Part shown: positions 16,233 to 25,026 of the stretch, in pieces | Numbering within the stretch: the stretch's first letter is position 1 | Layout of the letters: each line of letters opens with the position of its first letter | From: an uncultured Lachnospiraceae bacterium | Lineage (GTDB): Bacteria > Bacillota > Clostridia > Lachnospirales > Lachnospiraceae | Reading direction: 5' to 3' | DNA length: 36,623 nt | Assembly: GCA_946414825.1 (NCBI GenBank) | Contig: CAMKQB010000016.1 | Location: 1 to 36,623 of the forward strand | Notes under the pieces: generated by a model | What the model saw: only the letters and a program-made list of their open reading frames with translations | Told to the model about the DNA's origin: nothing | Database searches by the model: none | Made by a program: the position numbers and the translations under genes

Positions 16233-17718
16233 GTTCGAAATAGAACACAACACCACCATCAGTATTATATACACCATAATCCTTATTGTGAGCTTTCATA
16301 ATAGCGGCAACGATTGACAGTCCTATTCCGGAACCTCCATAGCTTCTGGTTCTTGCAGCATCTGTCTTGTAGAACTTGATAAATAGCTTCTCCAGATCGT
16401 CATCTGCTATGTTGTTACCATCATTATAAACATTAACTCTTAATACATCACCCTTGTCATCTATCCAAACCTTAATCTCGCCATCTTCCTTGACGTAGTG
16501 AATAGCATTTGTAAGATAATTTGTAATAACCTCTTCTATCATGAAGCTGTCAGCCCAAACATAATGTTCATTTATTTCATTGAAAATGATATTAACATTA
16601 TCCTGAACAAGAACAGATGAATTCTTAATAATAACTCTTATTAGCTTAGTAATATCGAATCTTTCGATGGAAATGTCATCGCCGGTCTCCAGCTGATTAA
16701 GATCAATAAGCTTCATAACGAGCTCATTCATTTTCGAAGCTTCATCAGAGATAACATCGCAATAATAAGCTATATCCTCCGGCTCTGTGGCGACACCACT
16801 CTTAAGACCTTCTGCATATCCTTGAATAATGGCCAGAGGAGTTTTAAGCTCGTGGGATACGTGTGACAGGAAGTCGCTTCTCATCTCCTCAATCTGTTCC
16901 TTCTTGCGGATATCATTGGAAAGTTCAATATTTGCATTCTTAAGATCCTTAATAGAAAGCTCAAGTGTATTCGACAGGTTATTCATACTTTCGCCAAGCT
17001 CACCTATCTCATCTCTACTCTTAATCTCGACTCTGGCACTGAAATCCATATTTGCCATTCTTCGGGCAACCCTATTCATTTCAATAATAGGACGCGAGAA
17101 TATATTCGAAATAATAAGAACTACAAGAAGCTCGAAAATAAGAAGCGCAAATGCAATACTGGTGAACATTCTTGAAGCAAAATCAATACTTTCAGTTATA
17201 CTATCTACAGAAGTTCTGATAACAACTATATAATCATTATCAAGAAGACCTATAAGGTCATAATAGGTACCCGTTTGACGTTCATTACCTGTACCATATT
17301 CAGTCTTATTCTGAACTATCACATACCTTTTAGGCTTATATTTTAGTGAATCCATATCATAGGAATCAACCAAAGCTTTAAGTCCCATAACAGACTGTTC
17401 GTTCATTTTAACAGATGAAAATATATCAAAATCTTTAGGATTAATAAGGAAAACAGACGCTCCGGACGGATTCTCAATATATCCATATAAGCTCTCTATC
17501 TCGTTATTTTTAATAAGTAGTATGCTTTCATCATCATTAATAAAATCATTACAGGAATTATAAGTCTGAACAAGCATATTCTTGGTATGTGTTATATAGA
17601 ACTGATCAATAAAACGATTACTGAAAGTCCAGGAAATGACAATCGTAATAAGAGTTACAATAAAAACCATTATTGCAATCTTGAATCTAATAGATTGTCT
17701 AAAACGTGAATTCATCAC
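16210..17718 (-). CDS. Sensor histidine kinase
   Basis: A 502-residue membrane kinase. Transmembrane helices at about 12-32 and 185-206 flank an extracellular sensor of about 150 residues. A HAMP linker (about 207-260) leads to the dimerisation domain, with phospho-acceptor His289 in SHVSHELKTPLAIIQGYAEGLKSG-type context. The ATPase domain shows the N box (Asn400, Asn404), VYNDGNNI and the G2 box YGGSGIGLSIV. The start is either GTG at 17718, overlapping the regulator stop by one base, or ATG at 17715; GAGG lies seven or ten bases upstream. It pairs with the upstream response regulator. The stimulus is unknown. Confidence 0.95.
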   Translation of the reverse strand: MMNSRFRQSIRFKIAIMVFIVTLITIVISWTFSNRFIDQFYITHTKNMLVQTYNSCNDFINDDESILLIKNNEIESLYGYIENPSGASVFLINPKDFDIFSSVKMNEQSVMGLKALVDSYDMDSLKYKPKRYVIVQNKTEYGTGNERQTGTYYDLIGLLDNDYIVVIRTSVDSITESIDFASRMFTSIAFALLIFELLVVLIISNIFSRPIIEMNRVARRMANMDFSARVEIKSRDEIGELGESMNNLSNTLELSIKDLKNANIELSNDIRKKEQIEEMRSDFLSHVSHELKTPLAIIQGYAEGLKSGVATEPEDIAYYCDVISDEASKMNELVMKLIDLNQLETGDDISIERFDITKLIRVIIKNSSVLVQDNVNIIFNEINEHYVWADSFMIEEVITNYLTNAIHYVKEDGEIKVWIDDKGDVLRVNVYNDGNNIADDDLEKLFIKFYKTDAARTRSYGGSGIGLSIVAAIMKAHNKDYGVYNTDGGVVFYFELDTNNSV

Positions 17719-18395
17719 TAATTAACCTCGAATTTATATCCTACAGCTCTGATTGTCTTGATATAAGCTCCCTTTAATCCCATTTTAGCACGGAGCTTCT
17801 TAACGTGAGTATCTATGGTTCTGGCATCACCAAAATAGTCATAATTCCAAACTCGGTTTAAAATGTTATCTCTTGTAAGTGCTCTACCTTCATTGGTTAT
17901 AAAGTATTCGAGAAGTTCAAATTCCTTGAAGGAAAGCTCTATTTCTTCACCATCAATTGTAACTCTATGCGCTACTTTGTCGATTACGATTCCTCCCGAT
18001 TCAAGAAGGTCATCCTTCTCATCTCCGCCGGTACGTCTTAGAACCGCCTCGACTCTGGCAACAAGTATCTGAGGACTGAAAGGCTTTGTAATATATTCAT
18101 CGACTCCAATTTCGAAGCCTTTTAGCTCATCTTTCTCAGTTGATTTAGCTGTAAGCATAATAATTGGAACCTTTGATATCTCTCTGATAGCCTTACTGGC
18201 TTCATATCCATCCATTTTAGGCATCATTACGTCCATAATGATAAGTGATATATCACTATTATTAGCAAAGATATTGTAAGCCTCTTCGCCGTCACTAGCT
18301 TCCATTACATAGTAATTATTCTTTGCAAGGAAATCCTTAACAAGCTTACGTAGTCTTGGTTCATCATCTACAACAAGTATTTTTGTATCTCCCAT
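17718..18395 (-). CDS. OmpR/PhoB-type response regulator
   Basis: A 225-residue regulator. The receiver domain (about 1-118) has the acidic pair Asp10/Asp11, phospho-acceptor Asp55 in IIMDVMMPKMDG, the Thr82 region and Lys104 in YITKPF. The C-terminal winged-helix DNA-binding domain (about 127-224) shows ELSFKEFELLEYF, the NRVWNYDYFGDARTIDTHVKKLR recognition region and a final hairpin. GGGGG lies eight bases before the ATG. The kinase gene starts at its stop codon. A terminator for the upstream lipoprotein gene ends about 20 bases before this start, so expression may depend on read-through. Confidence 0.96.
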   Translation of the reverse strand: MGDTKILVVDDEPRLRKLVKDFLAKNNYYVMEASDGEEAYNIFANNSDISLIIMDVMMPKMDGYEASKAIREISKVPIIMLTAKSTEKDELKGFEIGVDEYITKPFSPQILVARVEAVLRRTGGDEKDDLLESGGIVIDKVAHRVTIDGEEIELSFKEFELLEYFITNEGRALTRDNILNRVWNYDYFGDARTIDTHVKKLRAKMGLKGAYIKTIRAVGYKFEVN

Positions 18396-18416
18396 TTCTT
18401 ATACCCCCAATATTTC

Positions 18417-18450
18417 TAAAAAGGACAAGTGGCTACATACCACTTGTCCT
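18417..18450 (-). terminator. Intrinsic terminator after the lipoprotein gene
   Basis: Perfect 11-base arms AGGACAAGTGG/CCACTTGTCCT around a seven-base loop. Read on the minus strand they are followed by TTTTTAG. It lies just after the lipoprotein gene and just before the response regulator gene. Confidence 0.8.
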
Positions 18451-18456
18451 AAAATA

Positions 18457-19038
18457 TTATTCCGGATCAGTAGCAGATGCATCTCCAGTAGAAGCATCAA
18501 CCAGCTTTGATGACTGGAATTCACCAATAATCTCGATATTATATGTTTCACATAGGCGCTTAAGCTCATCCTCATACATTTTCAGATATGTCTCTGAGTC
18601 ATCGATGCACTGTGATGCTTCACCAAGCTTTGCACTATCAAGGTTATTAATTGCATCAACAACACACTGAATTGCGTCTCTCTGACTTGAAGCAGACTTA
18701 GCAAAAAGATCTTTCAGATTCTGAACCTCAGCATTTTCGTAAGTAAGCGCATCAAGATTAGCAAGATATGTATCATATGAAGTTAGTGCTTCACTCTCAA
18801 GCTTTGTTTTCCAACTCTCGGAATCCTGACTTGATGAATCTTTAAAATAATCATTATATATTGATACTGCGTTATCTCTGTCAGCAGCTATACCTGGAAG
18901 ATCTTCATTAACTAGTTTAACGATTTCTTCCTGTACGCTTGCTCCAGTAGCTTCGTCCTTATCCTTCTTCTTTCCACAACCAACTACACTGAAAATCATA
19001 GCTGTAGCAAGAACTAATGCAAGTATTCTTTTCTTCAT
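18457..19038 (-). CDS. Small surface lipoprotein, function unknown
   Basis: A 193-residue protein with a lipoprotein signal: basic MKKR, a hydrophobic core and the lipobox SVVG-Cys21, followed by a charged lysine-rich linker. The mature part is mostly predicted helix (NDLPGIAADRDNAVSIYNDYF and following), compatible with a helical bundle. No family is recognised. The ATG at 19038 is chosen because the lipoprotein signal starts there and AGGAG lies about eleven bases upstream; the in-frame extension to 19095 runs into the promoter. It has a strong promoter and its own terminator, immediately upstream of a two-component pair, which makes a functional link worth testing. Confidence 0.82.
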   Translation of the reverse strand: MKKRILALVLATAMIFSVVGCGKKKDKDEATGASVQEEIVKLVNEDLPGIAADRDNAVSIYNDYFKDSSSQDSESWKTKLESEALTSYDTYLANLDALTYENAEVQNLKDLFAKSASSQRDAIQCVVDAINNLDSAKLGEASQCIDDSETYLKMYEDELKRLCETYNIEIIGEFQSSKLVDASTGDASATDPE

Positions 19039-19085
19039 AATTAATAGTTCTCCTCTTATGTAAGATTTGTTCTTTAACGCTCTAT

Positions 19086-19114
19086 ATTTTACCACAATAG
19101 CAATATAGTGTCAA
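19086..19114 (-). promoter_or_regulatory. Promoter of the lipoprotein gene
   Basis: On the minus strand: perfect TTGACA (19114-19109), a 17-base spacer and TAAAAT (19091-19086). The start is near 19079, a leader of about 40 bases. It begins ten bases after the trmD stop. Confidence 0.75.
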
Positions 19115-19123
19115 AATTACGAC

Positions 19124-19816
19124 TTATTTATTTTTATATTCTTCGTATAGATCTGGCCTATATTTTTCAGTGATTTCAAGAGCTTTTTGCTCTCTCCACT
19201 CAGCTATCAACTTATGATTACCAGACATAAGTACCTGTGGCACCTCTAGCCCTTCATATACTGGAGGTCTAGTGTACTGAGGGTATTCAAGTAGTCCATT
19301 ATAAAAGGACTCATCTATAGCGCTGTCGTCGCTTCCAAGTACACCACTTATCTGTCTGGTTATAGCGTCCATCATAAGTACGGATGGAAGCTCTCCGCCT
19401 GTAAGCACGAAATCGCCAATAGATACATATTCTGGCTCGATTAGCTCGATAGCCCTTTCGTCTATTCCTTCATAATGTCCGCAAAGGAAAATGATATCTT
19501 CTTCTTTAGCAAGTTCGTTAGCCATAGCTTGATCAAAGGTCTTACCTCTTGGTGACATATAAAGTACTCTAGGCTTATGACCTATCTTAGAAATAAGGTC
19601 TTTATAACATAGCCATACAGGTTCAGCCTGAATAAGCATACCTGAACCACCGCCATATATATAATCATCTACATGTTTAGTTTTATTCTGGGCAAACTCT
19701 CTGAAATTAACAGTATTCAGAGTGATTATACCATTACTTAGAGCTCTTCCCATGATACTATGATTCATAGCAGCTTCGATAAGCTCTGGAAATAGAGTCA
19801 TTACATGATAATTCAT
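19124..19816 (-). CDS. trmD: tRNA (guanine37-N1)-methyltransferase
   Basis: A 230-residue SPOUT-class methyltransferase that makes m1G37 next to the anticodon and prevents frameshifting. The opening MNYHVMTLFPELIE, YIYGGGSGML, LYMSPRGKTFDQ and the trefoil-knot segments FLCGHYEGIDERAIE and YVSIGDFVLTGGE are all conserved. Length is slightly short, as is common in clostridia. It is the last gene of the ylxM-ffh-rpsP-khpA-rimM-trmD unit; rplS, which follows trmD in many Firmicutes, is absent here. Confidence 0.97.
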   Translation of the reverse strand: MNYHVMTLFPELIEAAMNHSIMGRALSNGIITLNTVNFREFAQNKTKHVDDYIYGGGSGMLIQAEPVWLCYKDLISKIGHKPRVLYMSPRGKTFDQAMANELAKEEDIIFLCGHYEGIDERAIELIEPEYVSIGDFVLTGGELPSVLMMDAITRQISGVLGSDDSAIDESFYNGLLEYPQYTRPPVYEGLEVPQVLMSGNHKLIAEWREQKALEITEKYRPDLYEEYKNK

Positions 19817-19854
19817 ATTATTGTCCCTTAAATATATAAGTTTTTGAAAATGTC

Positions 19855-20358
19855 TTACATTCCCTTAACTAAATTCACTTCTATAGTTCCTTCTTCTATA
19901 TCAACATTCTTAATAAATTCAGGTATATCAAGAATATATTTCTCTGTTCCATCCGTGCATTTAACTATAAAAATAGTTTGGTCCGCTTCATTTTCAGTAT
20001 AATCAGCGACTTCTCCAATTGTTTCTCCTTTAGAAATAACCTTGAAGCCAATTGTGTCGGCCAGATAAAACTCGCCATCTTCAAGAGGTATGGCGTGTTC
20101 TCTATCCACATATAAATCAGAACCCTTTAATGCTTCAACCTCTTCTATGCTATTATATTCTTCAAATTTTAGTATAGGCATATTCTTTTTATATTTACAG
20201 CCTGTTACATGAAGGAGTGTATATTCACCGTTCTTAAGAATATAGCATTCCTTTAATTCTCTAAATCTCTCTAAATCATCAGTTGTTGGATATAGAGATA
20301 TTTCGCCCTTTACACCATGAACTGATGTAAACTGGCCGATTCTAAAATAATCATTCAT
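19855..20358 (-). CDS. rimM: 16S rRNA processing and 30S maturation protein RimM
   Basis: A 167-residue protein that helps mature the 30S head and binds ribosomal protein S19. The N-terminal beta-barrel shows FRIGQFTSVHGVKGEISLYP, and the C-terminal PRC-barrel shows EFYLADTIGFKVI and YILDIPEFIKNVDIEEGTIEV. Length is normal. It lies between khpA and trmD; a stable hairpin stands just upstream of its start. Confidence 0.96.
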   Translation of the reverse strand: MNDYFRIGQFTSVHGVKGEISLYPTTDDLERFRELKECYILKNGEYTLLHVTGCKYKKNMPILKFEEYNSIEEVEALKGSDLYVDREHAIPLEDGEFYLADTIGFKVISKGETIGEVADYTENEADQTIFIVKCTDGTEKYILDIPEFIKNVDIEEGTIEVNLVKGM

Positions 20359-20395
20359 TAGATTTCCCCTGATAAAAAATAAACTATAATTTAAC

Positions 20396-20420
20396 TAAGC
20401 CGTGGACTAGCCACGGCTTA
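20396..20420 (-). terminator. Strong hairpin between khpA and rimM
   Basis: Perfect ten-base arms TAAGCCGTGG/CCACGGCTTA around a five-base loop, just after the khpA stop. The run after the stem on the minus strand is only moderately T-rich (GTTAAATTATAG). It may be a partial terminator or an RNA-stability stem setting different levels for the two halves of the operon. Confidence 0.55.
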
Positions 20421-20423
20421 CAT

Positions 20424-20651
20424 TTATCTAATATCTACAATAACCTTTTTGTCGCCTTTAGATGCAGCAGCTTTTACTACTGTTCTTATAGATTTTGCGA
20501 TACGTCCGCCCTTACCTATAACCTTACCCATATCTTCAGGAGCCACTGTAAGCTCGATGTTGATAGTATTATCATCAGTAGTTTCTTTTACTACAACACT
20601 ATCTGGATTGTCGACAAGAGATTTTGCGATAAGTTCAACTAAATCTTTCAC
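20424..20651 (-). CDS. khpA: KH-domain RNA-binding protein KhpA
   Basis: A 75-residue single KH domain (YlqC/KhpA family). The GxxG RNA-binding loop is visible in VIGKGGRIAKSIRTVVKAA. In Firmicutes KhpA binds many RNAs, often with KhpB, and affects cell division and envelope growth. Its place between rpsP and rimM is the conserved one. Confidence 0.94.
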   Translation of the reverse strand: MKDLVELIAKSLVDNPDSVVVKETTDDNTINIELTVAPEDMGKVIGKGGRIAKSIRTVVKAAASKGDKKVIVDIR

Positions 20652-20672
20652 TTGCGATTACCTCCAGGCTAT

Positions 20673-20918
20673 TTATTTCTCTACACCAGCTTCCTTGAGA
20701 AGTTTAGCTACTCTTTCTGTAGGCTGAGCACCATTTTCTAACCACTTCTTAGCTGCTTCTTCATCAACCTTGAAAAGTGAAGGCTCCTGATTTGGATCAT
20801 ATGAACCGATTTCATCGATAACCTTTCCATCTCTAGCTGTTCTTGAATCAGCAACTACTACTCTGTAAATAGGGTGCTTCTTGTAACCAATTCTTCTTAA
20901 TCTGATTTTTACTGCCAT
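20673..20918 (-). CDS. rpsP: 30S ribosomal protein S16
   Basis: An 81-residue ribosomal protein: [19 protein letters not shown] then [23 protein letters not shown], both hallmark segments. The ATG at 20918 is chosen because GGAGG lies nine bases upstream and homologues begin there; the in-frame extension upstream is not coding. It sits between ffh and khpA in the conserved order. Confidence 0.98.
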   Translation of the reverse strand: MAVKIRLRRIGYKKHPIYRVVVADSRTARDGKVIDEIGSYDPNQEPSLFKVDEEAAKKWLENGAQPTERVAKLLKEAGVEK

Positions 20919-20985
20919 TTTTATATTCCTCCATGAAATAAAATAAATTATATTGTAAACCATCTATGTGGCTACTTATCATTAA

Positions 20986-22341
20986 TTAAAAACCAAATGG
21001 GAATCTCATTCCGCCTCTACGGCGTTTCTTGCTTCCCTTACCGCCCATCATATTGGACATTTGTTTCATCATCTTACGGGACTGCTCGAACTGCTTCATG
21101 AATCTGTTAACTTCAGCTATATCGAGTCCACAGCCCTTTGCAATTCTCTGCTTGCGACTAACATTTATAAGATCCGGATTAGACCTCTCTTCAGCAGTCA
21201 TTGACTGGATAATAGCCTTAGGTTTAGTAAGTGCATCCTCATCTATTTCGACATTTCCAAGCTTTTGACTCATGCCCGGAATCATATTCATGAGGTCGTT
21301 TACACCACCCATTTTATTTATCTGCTCAAGCTGATCAAGGAAATCGTTGAAATCAAATTCAGCTTTACGCATCTTCTCTTCCATTCGTTTAGCTTGATCT
21401 TCATCGATAGCAGCCTGTGCCTTTTCTATAAGGGTTTCAACATCCCCCATTCCAAGGATTCGACTGGCCATACGGTCCGGATAGAAAGGCTCCAGATCTG
21501 TAAGCTTCTCGCCCATACCGGCGTACATAATAGGCTTTCCTGTTACTGCCTTAATTGAAAGTGCAGCACCACCTCTTGTATCTCCATCCAGCTTTGTAAG
21601 AACAACGCCATCTACACCTATTTCCTCATTAAATGTCTTAGCAACATTTACGGCATCCTGACCTGTCATTGCATCTACGGTCAGAAGTGTATAAGTAACG
21701 TCGATATTCTCTTTAACATCCTTTAGCTCGTCCATCATTTCTGTATCGATATGAAGACGACCAGCGGTATCTATAAATACAAGATTTATATTATGATCCT
21801 TTGCATATTTAAGAGCTTCTGTTACTATCTCAACCGGCTTATGATCAGTTCCCATCTCAAAAACTGGAACTCCAACCTTTTCACCGTTCGTTTTTAACTG
21901 TTCTATAGCTGCAGGTCTATAAATATCGCAGGCAACCAGAAGAGGTTTCTTGCCCTTATTCTTAAACTGACCAGCCAGCTTAGCTATTGTGGTTGTTTTA
22001 CCAGCACCCTGAAGACCACACATCATAATGATAGTCTGCTCGTTGCTTGGGAGAAGCTTCATTTCAACAACTTCTTCCCCCATGAGAGTTACAAGCTCTT
22101 CCTTAACTATCTTGATGACCATCTGTCCAGGATTAAGTCCCTTCATGACGTCTTCACCAATAGCTTTTTCAGTTACTGAATTCACAAAGTTTTTAACGAC
22201 TTTAAAGTTTACATCGGCCTCAAGAAGTGCTCTCTTGACCTCTTTCATGGCTTCTTTAACATCAGCCTCATCCAGAAGTCCCTTACTTCTAAGCTTCTTG
22301 AACACCCCTTGCATCTTATCGCTTAAGCTGTCAAATGCCAT
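20986..22341 (-). CDS. ffh: Signal recognition particle GTPase Ffh
   Basis: A 451-residue SRP54 homologue that binds 4.5S/6S RNA and signal sequences and docks with FtsY. The N domain is followed by the G domain with P-loop GLQGAGKTTT at 109-118, FIDTAGRLHID, and TKLDGDTRGGAALS. The methionine-rich M domain covers about 300-451 and ends KKRRRGGMRFPFGF. Length and order are normal. It is co-transcribed with ylxM, whose product is its proposed regulator. Confidence 0.98.
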   Translation of the reverse strand: MAFDSLSDKMQGVFKKLRSKGLLDEADVKEAMKEVKRALLEADVNFKVVKNFVNSVTEKAIGEDVMKGLNPGQMVIKIVKEELVTLMGEEVVEMKLLPSNEQTIIMMCGLQGAGKTTTIAKLAGQFKNKGKKPLLVACDIYRPAAIEQLKTNGEKVGVPVFEMGTDHKPVEIVTEALKYAKDHNINLVFIDTAGRLHIDTEMMDELKDVKENIDVTYTLLTVDAMTGQDAVNVAKTFNEEIGVDGVVLTKLDGDTRGGAALSIKAVTGKPIMYAGMGEKLTDLEPFYPDRMASRILGMGDVETLIEKAQAAIDEDQAKRMEEKMRKAEFDFNDFLDQLEQINKMGGVNDLMNMIPGMSQKLGNVEIDEDALTKPKAIIQSMTAEERSNPDLINVSRKQRIAKGCGLDIAEVNRFMKQFEQSRKMMKQMSNMMGGKGSKKRRRGGMRFPFGF

Positions 22342-22355
22342 TATATTCTCCTGAT

Positions 22356-22736
22356 TTAAAACTTATCAAATATCTCACTGGATAAATTGGTTATTTCCTG
22401 TAAATGACTATTAAGGTTATTCTTTATAGATTTATCTATCTTAGAATTCTCAAGTGTGTCATTCATTTCTATTACTGAAGCCTTAAGCTCTTTCATTTTG
22501 CCTTGTGCTACTGTAAACCTTTCCAGTAGTCCGAGTCTCTCCTCATAGCCTTCAAGCTTCTTATTAATTCTTCTAATTAAGTCAAATGCTGCTTGTCTGG
22601 AACAATCAAACTCCTCAGCAAGTTCAGAATAGCTCATATCATCAAATATTGCCGCAGAAAAAACTGACTTCTGATGATCTGTAAGTAACTCGCCGTAGAA
22701 ATCATATAGTAAAGATTGTCTTAATCTTTCTTCCAT
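22356..22736 (-). CDS. ylxM: YlxM-family helix-turn-helix protein
   Basis: A 126-residue protein with a sigma-70 region 4-like helix-turn-helix (LTDHQKSVFSAAIFDDMSYSELAEEFDCSRQAAFDLIRR region) and a helical C-terminus. YlxM is encoded before ffh across Firmicutes and is reported to modulate SRP activity in streptococci; it is thought not to be a classical transcription factor. The start is uncertain: ATG at 22736 gives the family-like MEERLRQ but lies 14 bases from GGAG, while ATG at 22748 is only two bases from it. It is the first gene of its operon. Confidence 0.9.
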   Translation of the reverse strand: MEERLRQSLLYDFYGELLTDHQKSVFSAAIFDDMSYSELAEEFDCSRQAAFDLIRRINKKLEGYEERLGLLERFTVAQGKMKELKASVIEMNDTLENSKIDKSIKNNLNSHLQEITNLSSEIFDKF

Positions 22737-22768
22737 AATGACAAGCATTTCTCCTTTACAACGACGAT

Positions 22769-22797
22769 ATAATAACAAACTTGATCATGGATGTCAA
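22769..22797 (-). promoter_or_regulatory. Promoter of the ylxM-ffh-rpsP-khpA-rimM-trmD operon
   Basis: On the minus strand: perfect TTGACA (22797-22792), a 17-base spacer and TATTAT (22774-22769). The predicted start near 22762 is 14-26 bases before the candidate start codons. Confidence 0.8.
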
Positions 22798-22840
22798 GTA
22801 ATAATACTTTATATAGTGTAATAATGCTATTATTGTGTTC

Positions 22841-25015
22841 TTATTTGAAAGTATTATATTTTGTAATATTTTCCTCGGATATGCTGGTTCCTTTGAATCT
22901 ATATTTATAATAGAGATCAAATAGCTCCTTATATTTCTCTTTATCCTCTGCTTCTATATAATCTAAATAGTTATATAGAGAACCGTCGTTAGCTCTCAGT
23001 TTTATTAAAGCTTCTTCATTATCTATATTTTTCTCGATTTTCTTACAGGTCTTCTTTACTATCTCTGTCAGCTTTTTCTCAGGTGTAAGGGTTCTAAACC
23101 ATATTATCCTTGAAATAATGATTATTATTATAACAAATATCGCTACACCAAGGATAACTCCGGAATATAGAAGAACTGTTTTAAGAATATTAATATCAAC
23201 CTTCTTATTCTCTTTTGATTTATCCTTAGATGAATCGTCAATTTGTGAATAATCGAGATTATTTAAATATTCTTCTAGCGGATCTATATAATCTTCATTT
23301 TCTGCTTCTAGTTCCTCTTCTGTCTTTTGCTTTTTAGGTTTACGTCCCCATGTAAGATCTTCGGAGGTTGGATTTCCAGCAGTTGGTTCAAAGGTCATCC
23401 AACCTAGCCCTTCGATATAGGCTTCAACCCAAGCGTGTGCTTCGCTTCCCATGACGTTCTTAGATTCTGTTTTATGCATATATCCGCTGACATATCTGGC
23501 AGGAATACCAGCATCTCTTAGCATAAGAACCATTGCTGATGCAAAATGAACACAGTATCCGCTCTTTGTGTCAAAGATAAAGGAATCGATATAATTCTCT
23601 TTATCTCTTAAATCAACGGATTTATCATATTTATAAGTTCTTAGATACGTCTCAATAGCTTTAGCTTTTTGATAATTTGAATCTGCATCCTTAGTTATTT
23701 CGTAAGTAAGCTCTTTTATTCCGTCTGTAGACATCGAAGTATCAAGATATTTAGACATATCGTCGGTATATTCACCAGATATTAGTTTATCTCGGATATC
23801 ATTATACCTATCTTCAGATATTATAATTGCAAGATTGATATTATAAATATCTTTAACGTATCGTCTAATTTCATCATAGGACTGGATATCCTTTTCAGAA
23901 TAACCGCCCTCTTTTATTTCACTCTTCTCTATAAGATCTTTATAATAAGGACTACCATAGTCTATAAACATGTATTGGACTTTGTAATAAAAGCCTTTAC
24001 CAACTCTTCTATCTAGGCCATTCTTTAATTCTTCATCAATTTTAAGTAGATGTGTAGGTCGAATGATATCCTGTGTTCTAAGATATTTATATTTGACTTC
24101 GGTAGTAATTATTTCAGAAAAACATTCGGCAGTAGCCTCGTCTATTTCAGAGTTATATAGAGCGTTGAAGTATTCCACCAGCCATTCATCGTAGCTGGAA
24201 TCAAAGGATTCTTTACCCGTAAGGCCATCTGCTTCCAAGGTATTATAGGTGGCACCCTTAAGATAAATAGTTCTTTCCTTATTTCTCATCGAAAAGGATA
24301 TCTCAGGCTTTTTGCTATCCTTCATACCACCAGATAGCTTACCAATATCTGAATATCCGCTATATGAATTACCTAAATCTATTATTCCGCTAATATGATA
24401 TCCAATGTCATAGATTTTATCTTCGGCATTATATATGCAATAATTAACAAAGTTTTTAATTGGTGTCCATTTAATAGGTTCGTCTCTAACTGGCATTATC
24501 AGAATAAATGCAAAAGCAAGAACTATAATGGTTCCGTATTCCATATCTCTTTTTATTACGCAACCAATAGAATAAATCACACTTACTATGAGACATAAGA
24601 CCAATACTTTATTATCTGTACTTACTGTTAACCAGAAAATAATGTTTAAAAGGACAAATATTGGTAAACCAAATCTTATGTATTTATCAATAGTTAAAAA
24701 TAAAGCAACGAAAGCAAATATCAAAGCAGCTATTAGATTAAAAACTAATAATAAGTCTCTTGATATAAGTATTAAAACTATAGTAAAGATAAATATACTT
24801 GGAATAATAAAACGTTTCTTATCCATATAAATCAGGAGTCCATAAACTCCGAGATAGAAAACTAAATAAGAAATATAGAAAAATGTCGATAGATACAAAT
24901 CTCCAGAAGCTATTTTATTCACAGCAAAAAAGCCCAGTATGCAGGTTATAAGAATAACTGGCATTCTTAAGAAATATTTCTTAAGTATAATGTTTTTACT
25001 AGAAGATTCCTCCAT
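22841..25015 (-). CDS. Membrane transglutaminase-like cysteine protease-fold protein
   Basis: A 724-residue protein. Five to six transmembrane helices fill residues 14-175, then an extracytoplasmic region contains a transglutaminase-like core with the triad Cys488 (KSGYCVHFASAMVLMLR), His527 (SEAHAWVEAYI) and Glu543 (MTFEPTAG). A low-complexity Lys/Glu linker (about 557-605), another helix (about 612-636) and a helical cytoplasmic tail follow. This matches TgpA/YebA-type proteins encoded next to DUF58 and MoxR genes. The family may cross-link or cleave envelope proteins, but the substrate is unknown. It follows the DUF58 gene by 11 bases. Confidence 0.92.
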   Translation of the reverse strand: MEESSSKNIILKKYFLRMPVILITCILGFFAVNKIASGDLYLSTFFYISYLVFYLGVYGLLIYMDKKRFIIPSIFIFTIVLILISRDLLLVFNLIAALIFAFVALFLTIDKYIRFGLPIFVLLNIIFWLTVSTDNKVLVLCLIVSVIYSIGCVIKRDMEYGTIIVLAFAFILIMPVRDEPIKWTPIKNFVNYCIYNAEDKIYDIGYHISGIIDLGNSYSGYSDIGKLSGGMKDSKKPEISFSMRNKERTIYLKGATYNTLEADGLTGKESFDSSYDEWLVEYFNALYNSEIDEATAECFSEIITTEVKYKYLRTQDIIRPTHLLKIDEELKNGLDRRVGKGFYYKVQYMFIDYGSPYYKDLIEKSEIKEGGYSEKDIQSYDEIRRYVKDIYNINLAIIISEDRYNDIRDKLISGEYTDDMSKYLDTSMSTDGIKELTYEITKDADSNYQKAKAIETYLRTYKYDKSVDLRDKENYIDSFIFDTKSGYCVHFASAMVLMLRDAGIPARYVSGYMHKTESKNVMGSEAHAWVEAYIEGLGWMTFEPTAGNPTSEDLTWGRKPKKQKTEEELEAENEDYIDPLEEYLNNLDYSQIDDSSKDKSKENKKVDINILKTVLLYSGVILGVAIFVIIIIIISRIIWFRTLTPEKKLTEIVKKTCKKIEKNIDNEEALIKLRANDGSLYNYLDYIEAEDKEKYKELFDLYYKYRFKGTSISEENITKYNTFK

Positions 25016-25026
25016 TTAAGGCTCCT

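Noticed and set aside
21265-21558. 97-residue plus-strand open frame inside ffh
   Set aside because: It is fully antisense to the conserved Ffh M and G domains and lacks a ribosome binding site.
22816-22836. Short AT palindrome after the transglutaminase gene as a terminator
   Set aside because: The AATAAT/ATTATT stem is short and all A-T, with no T run following; too weak to call.
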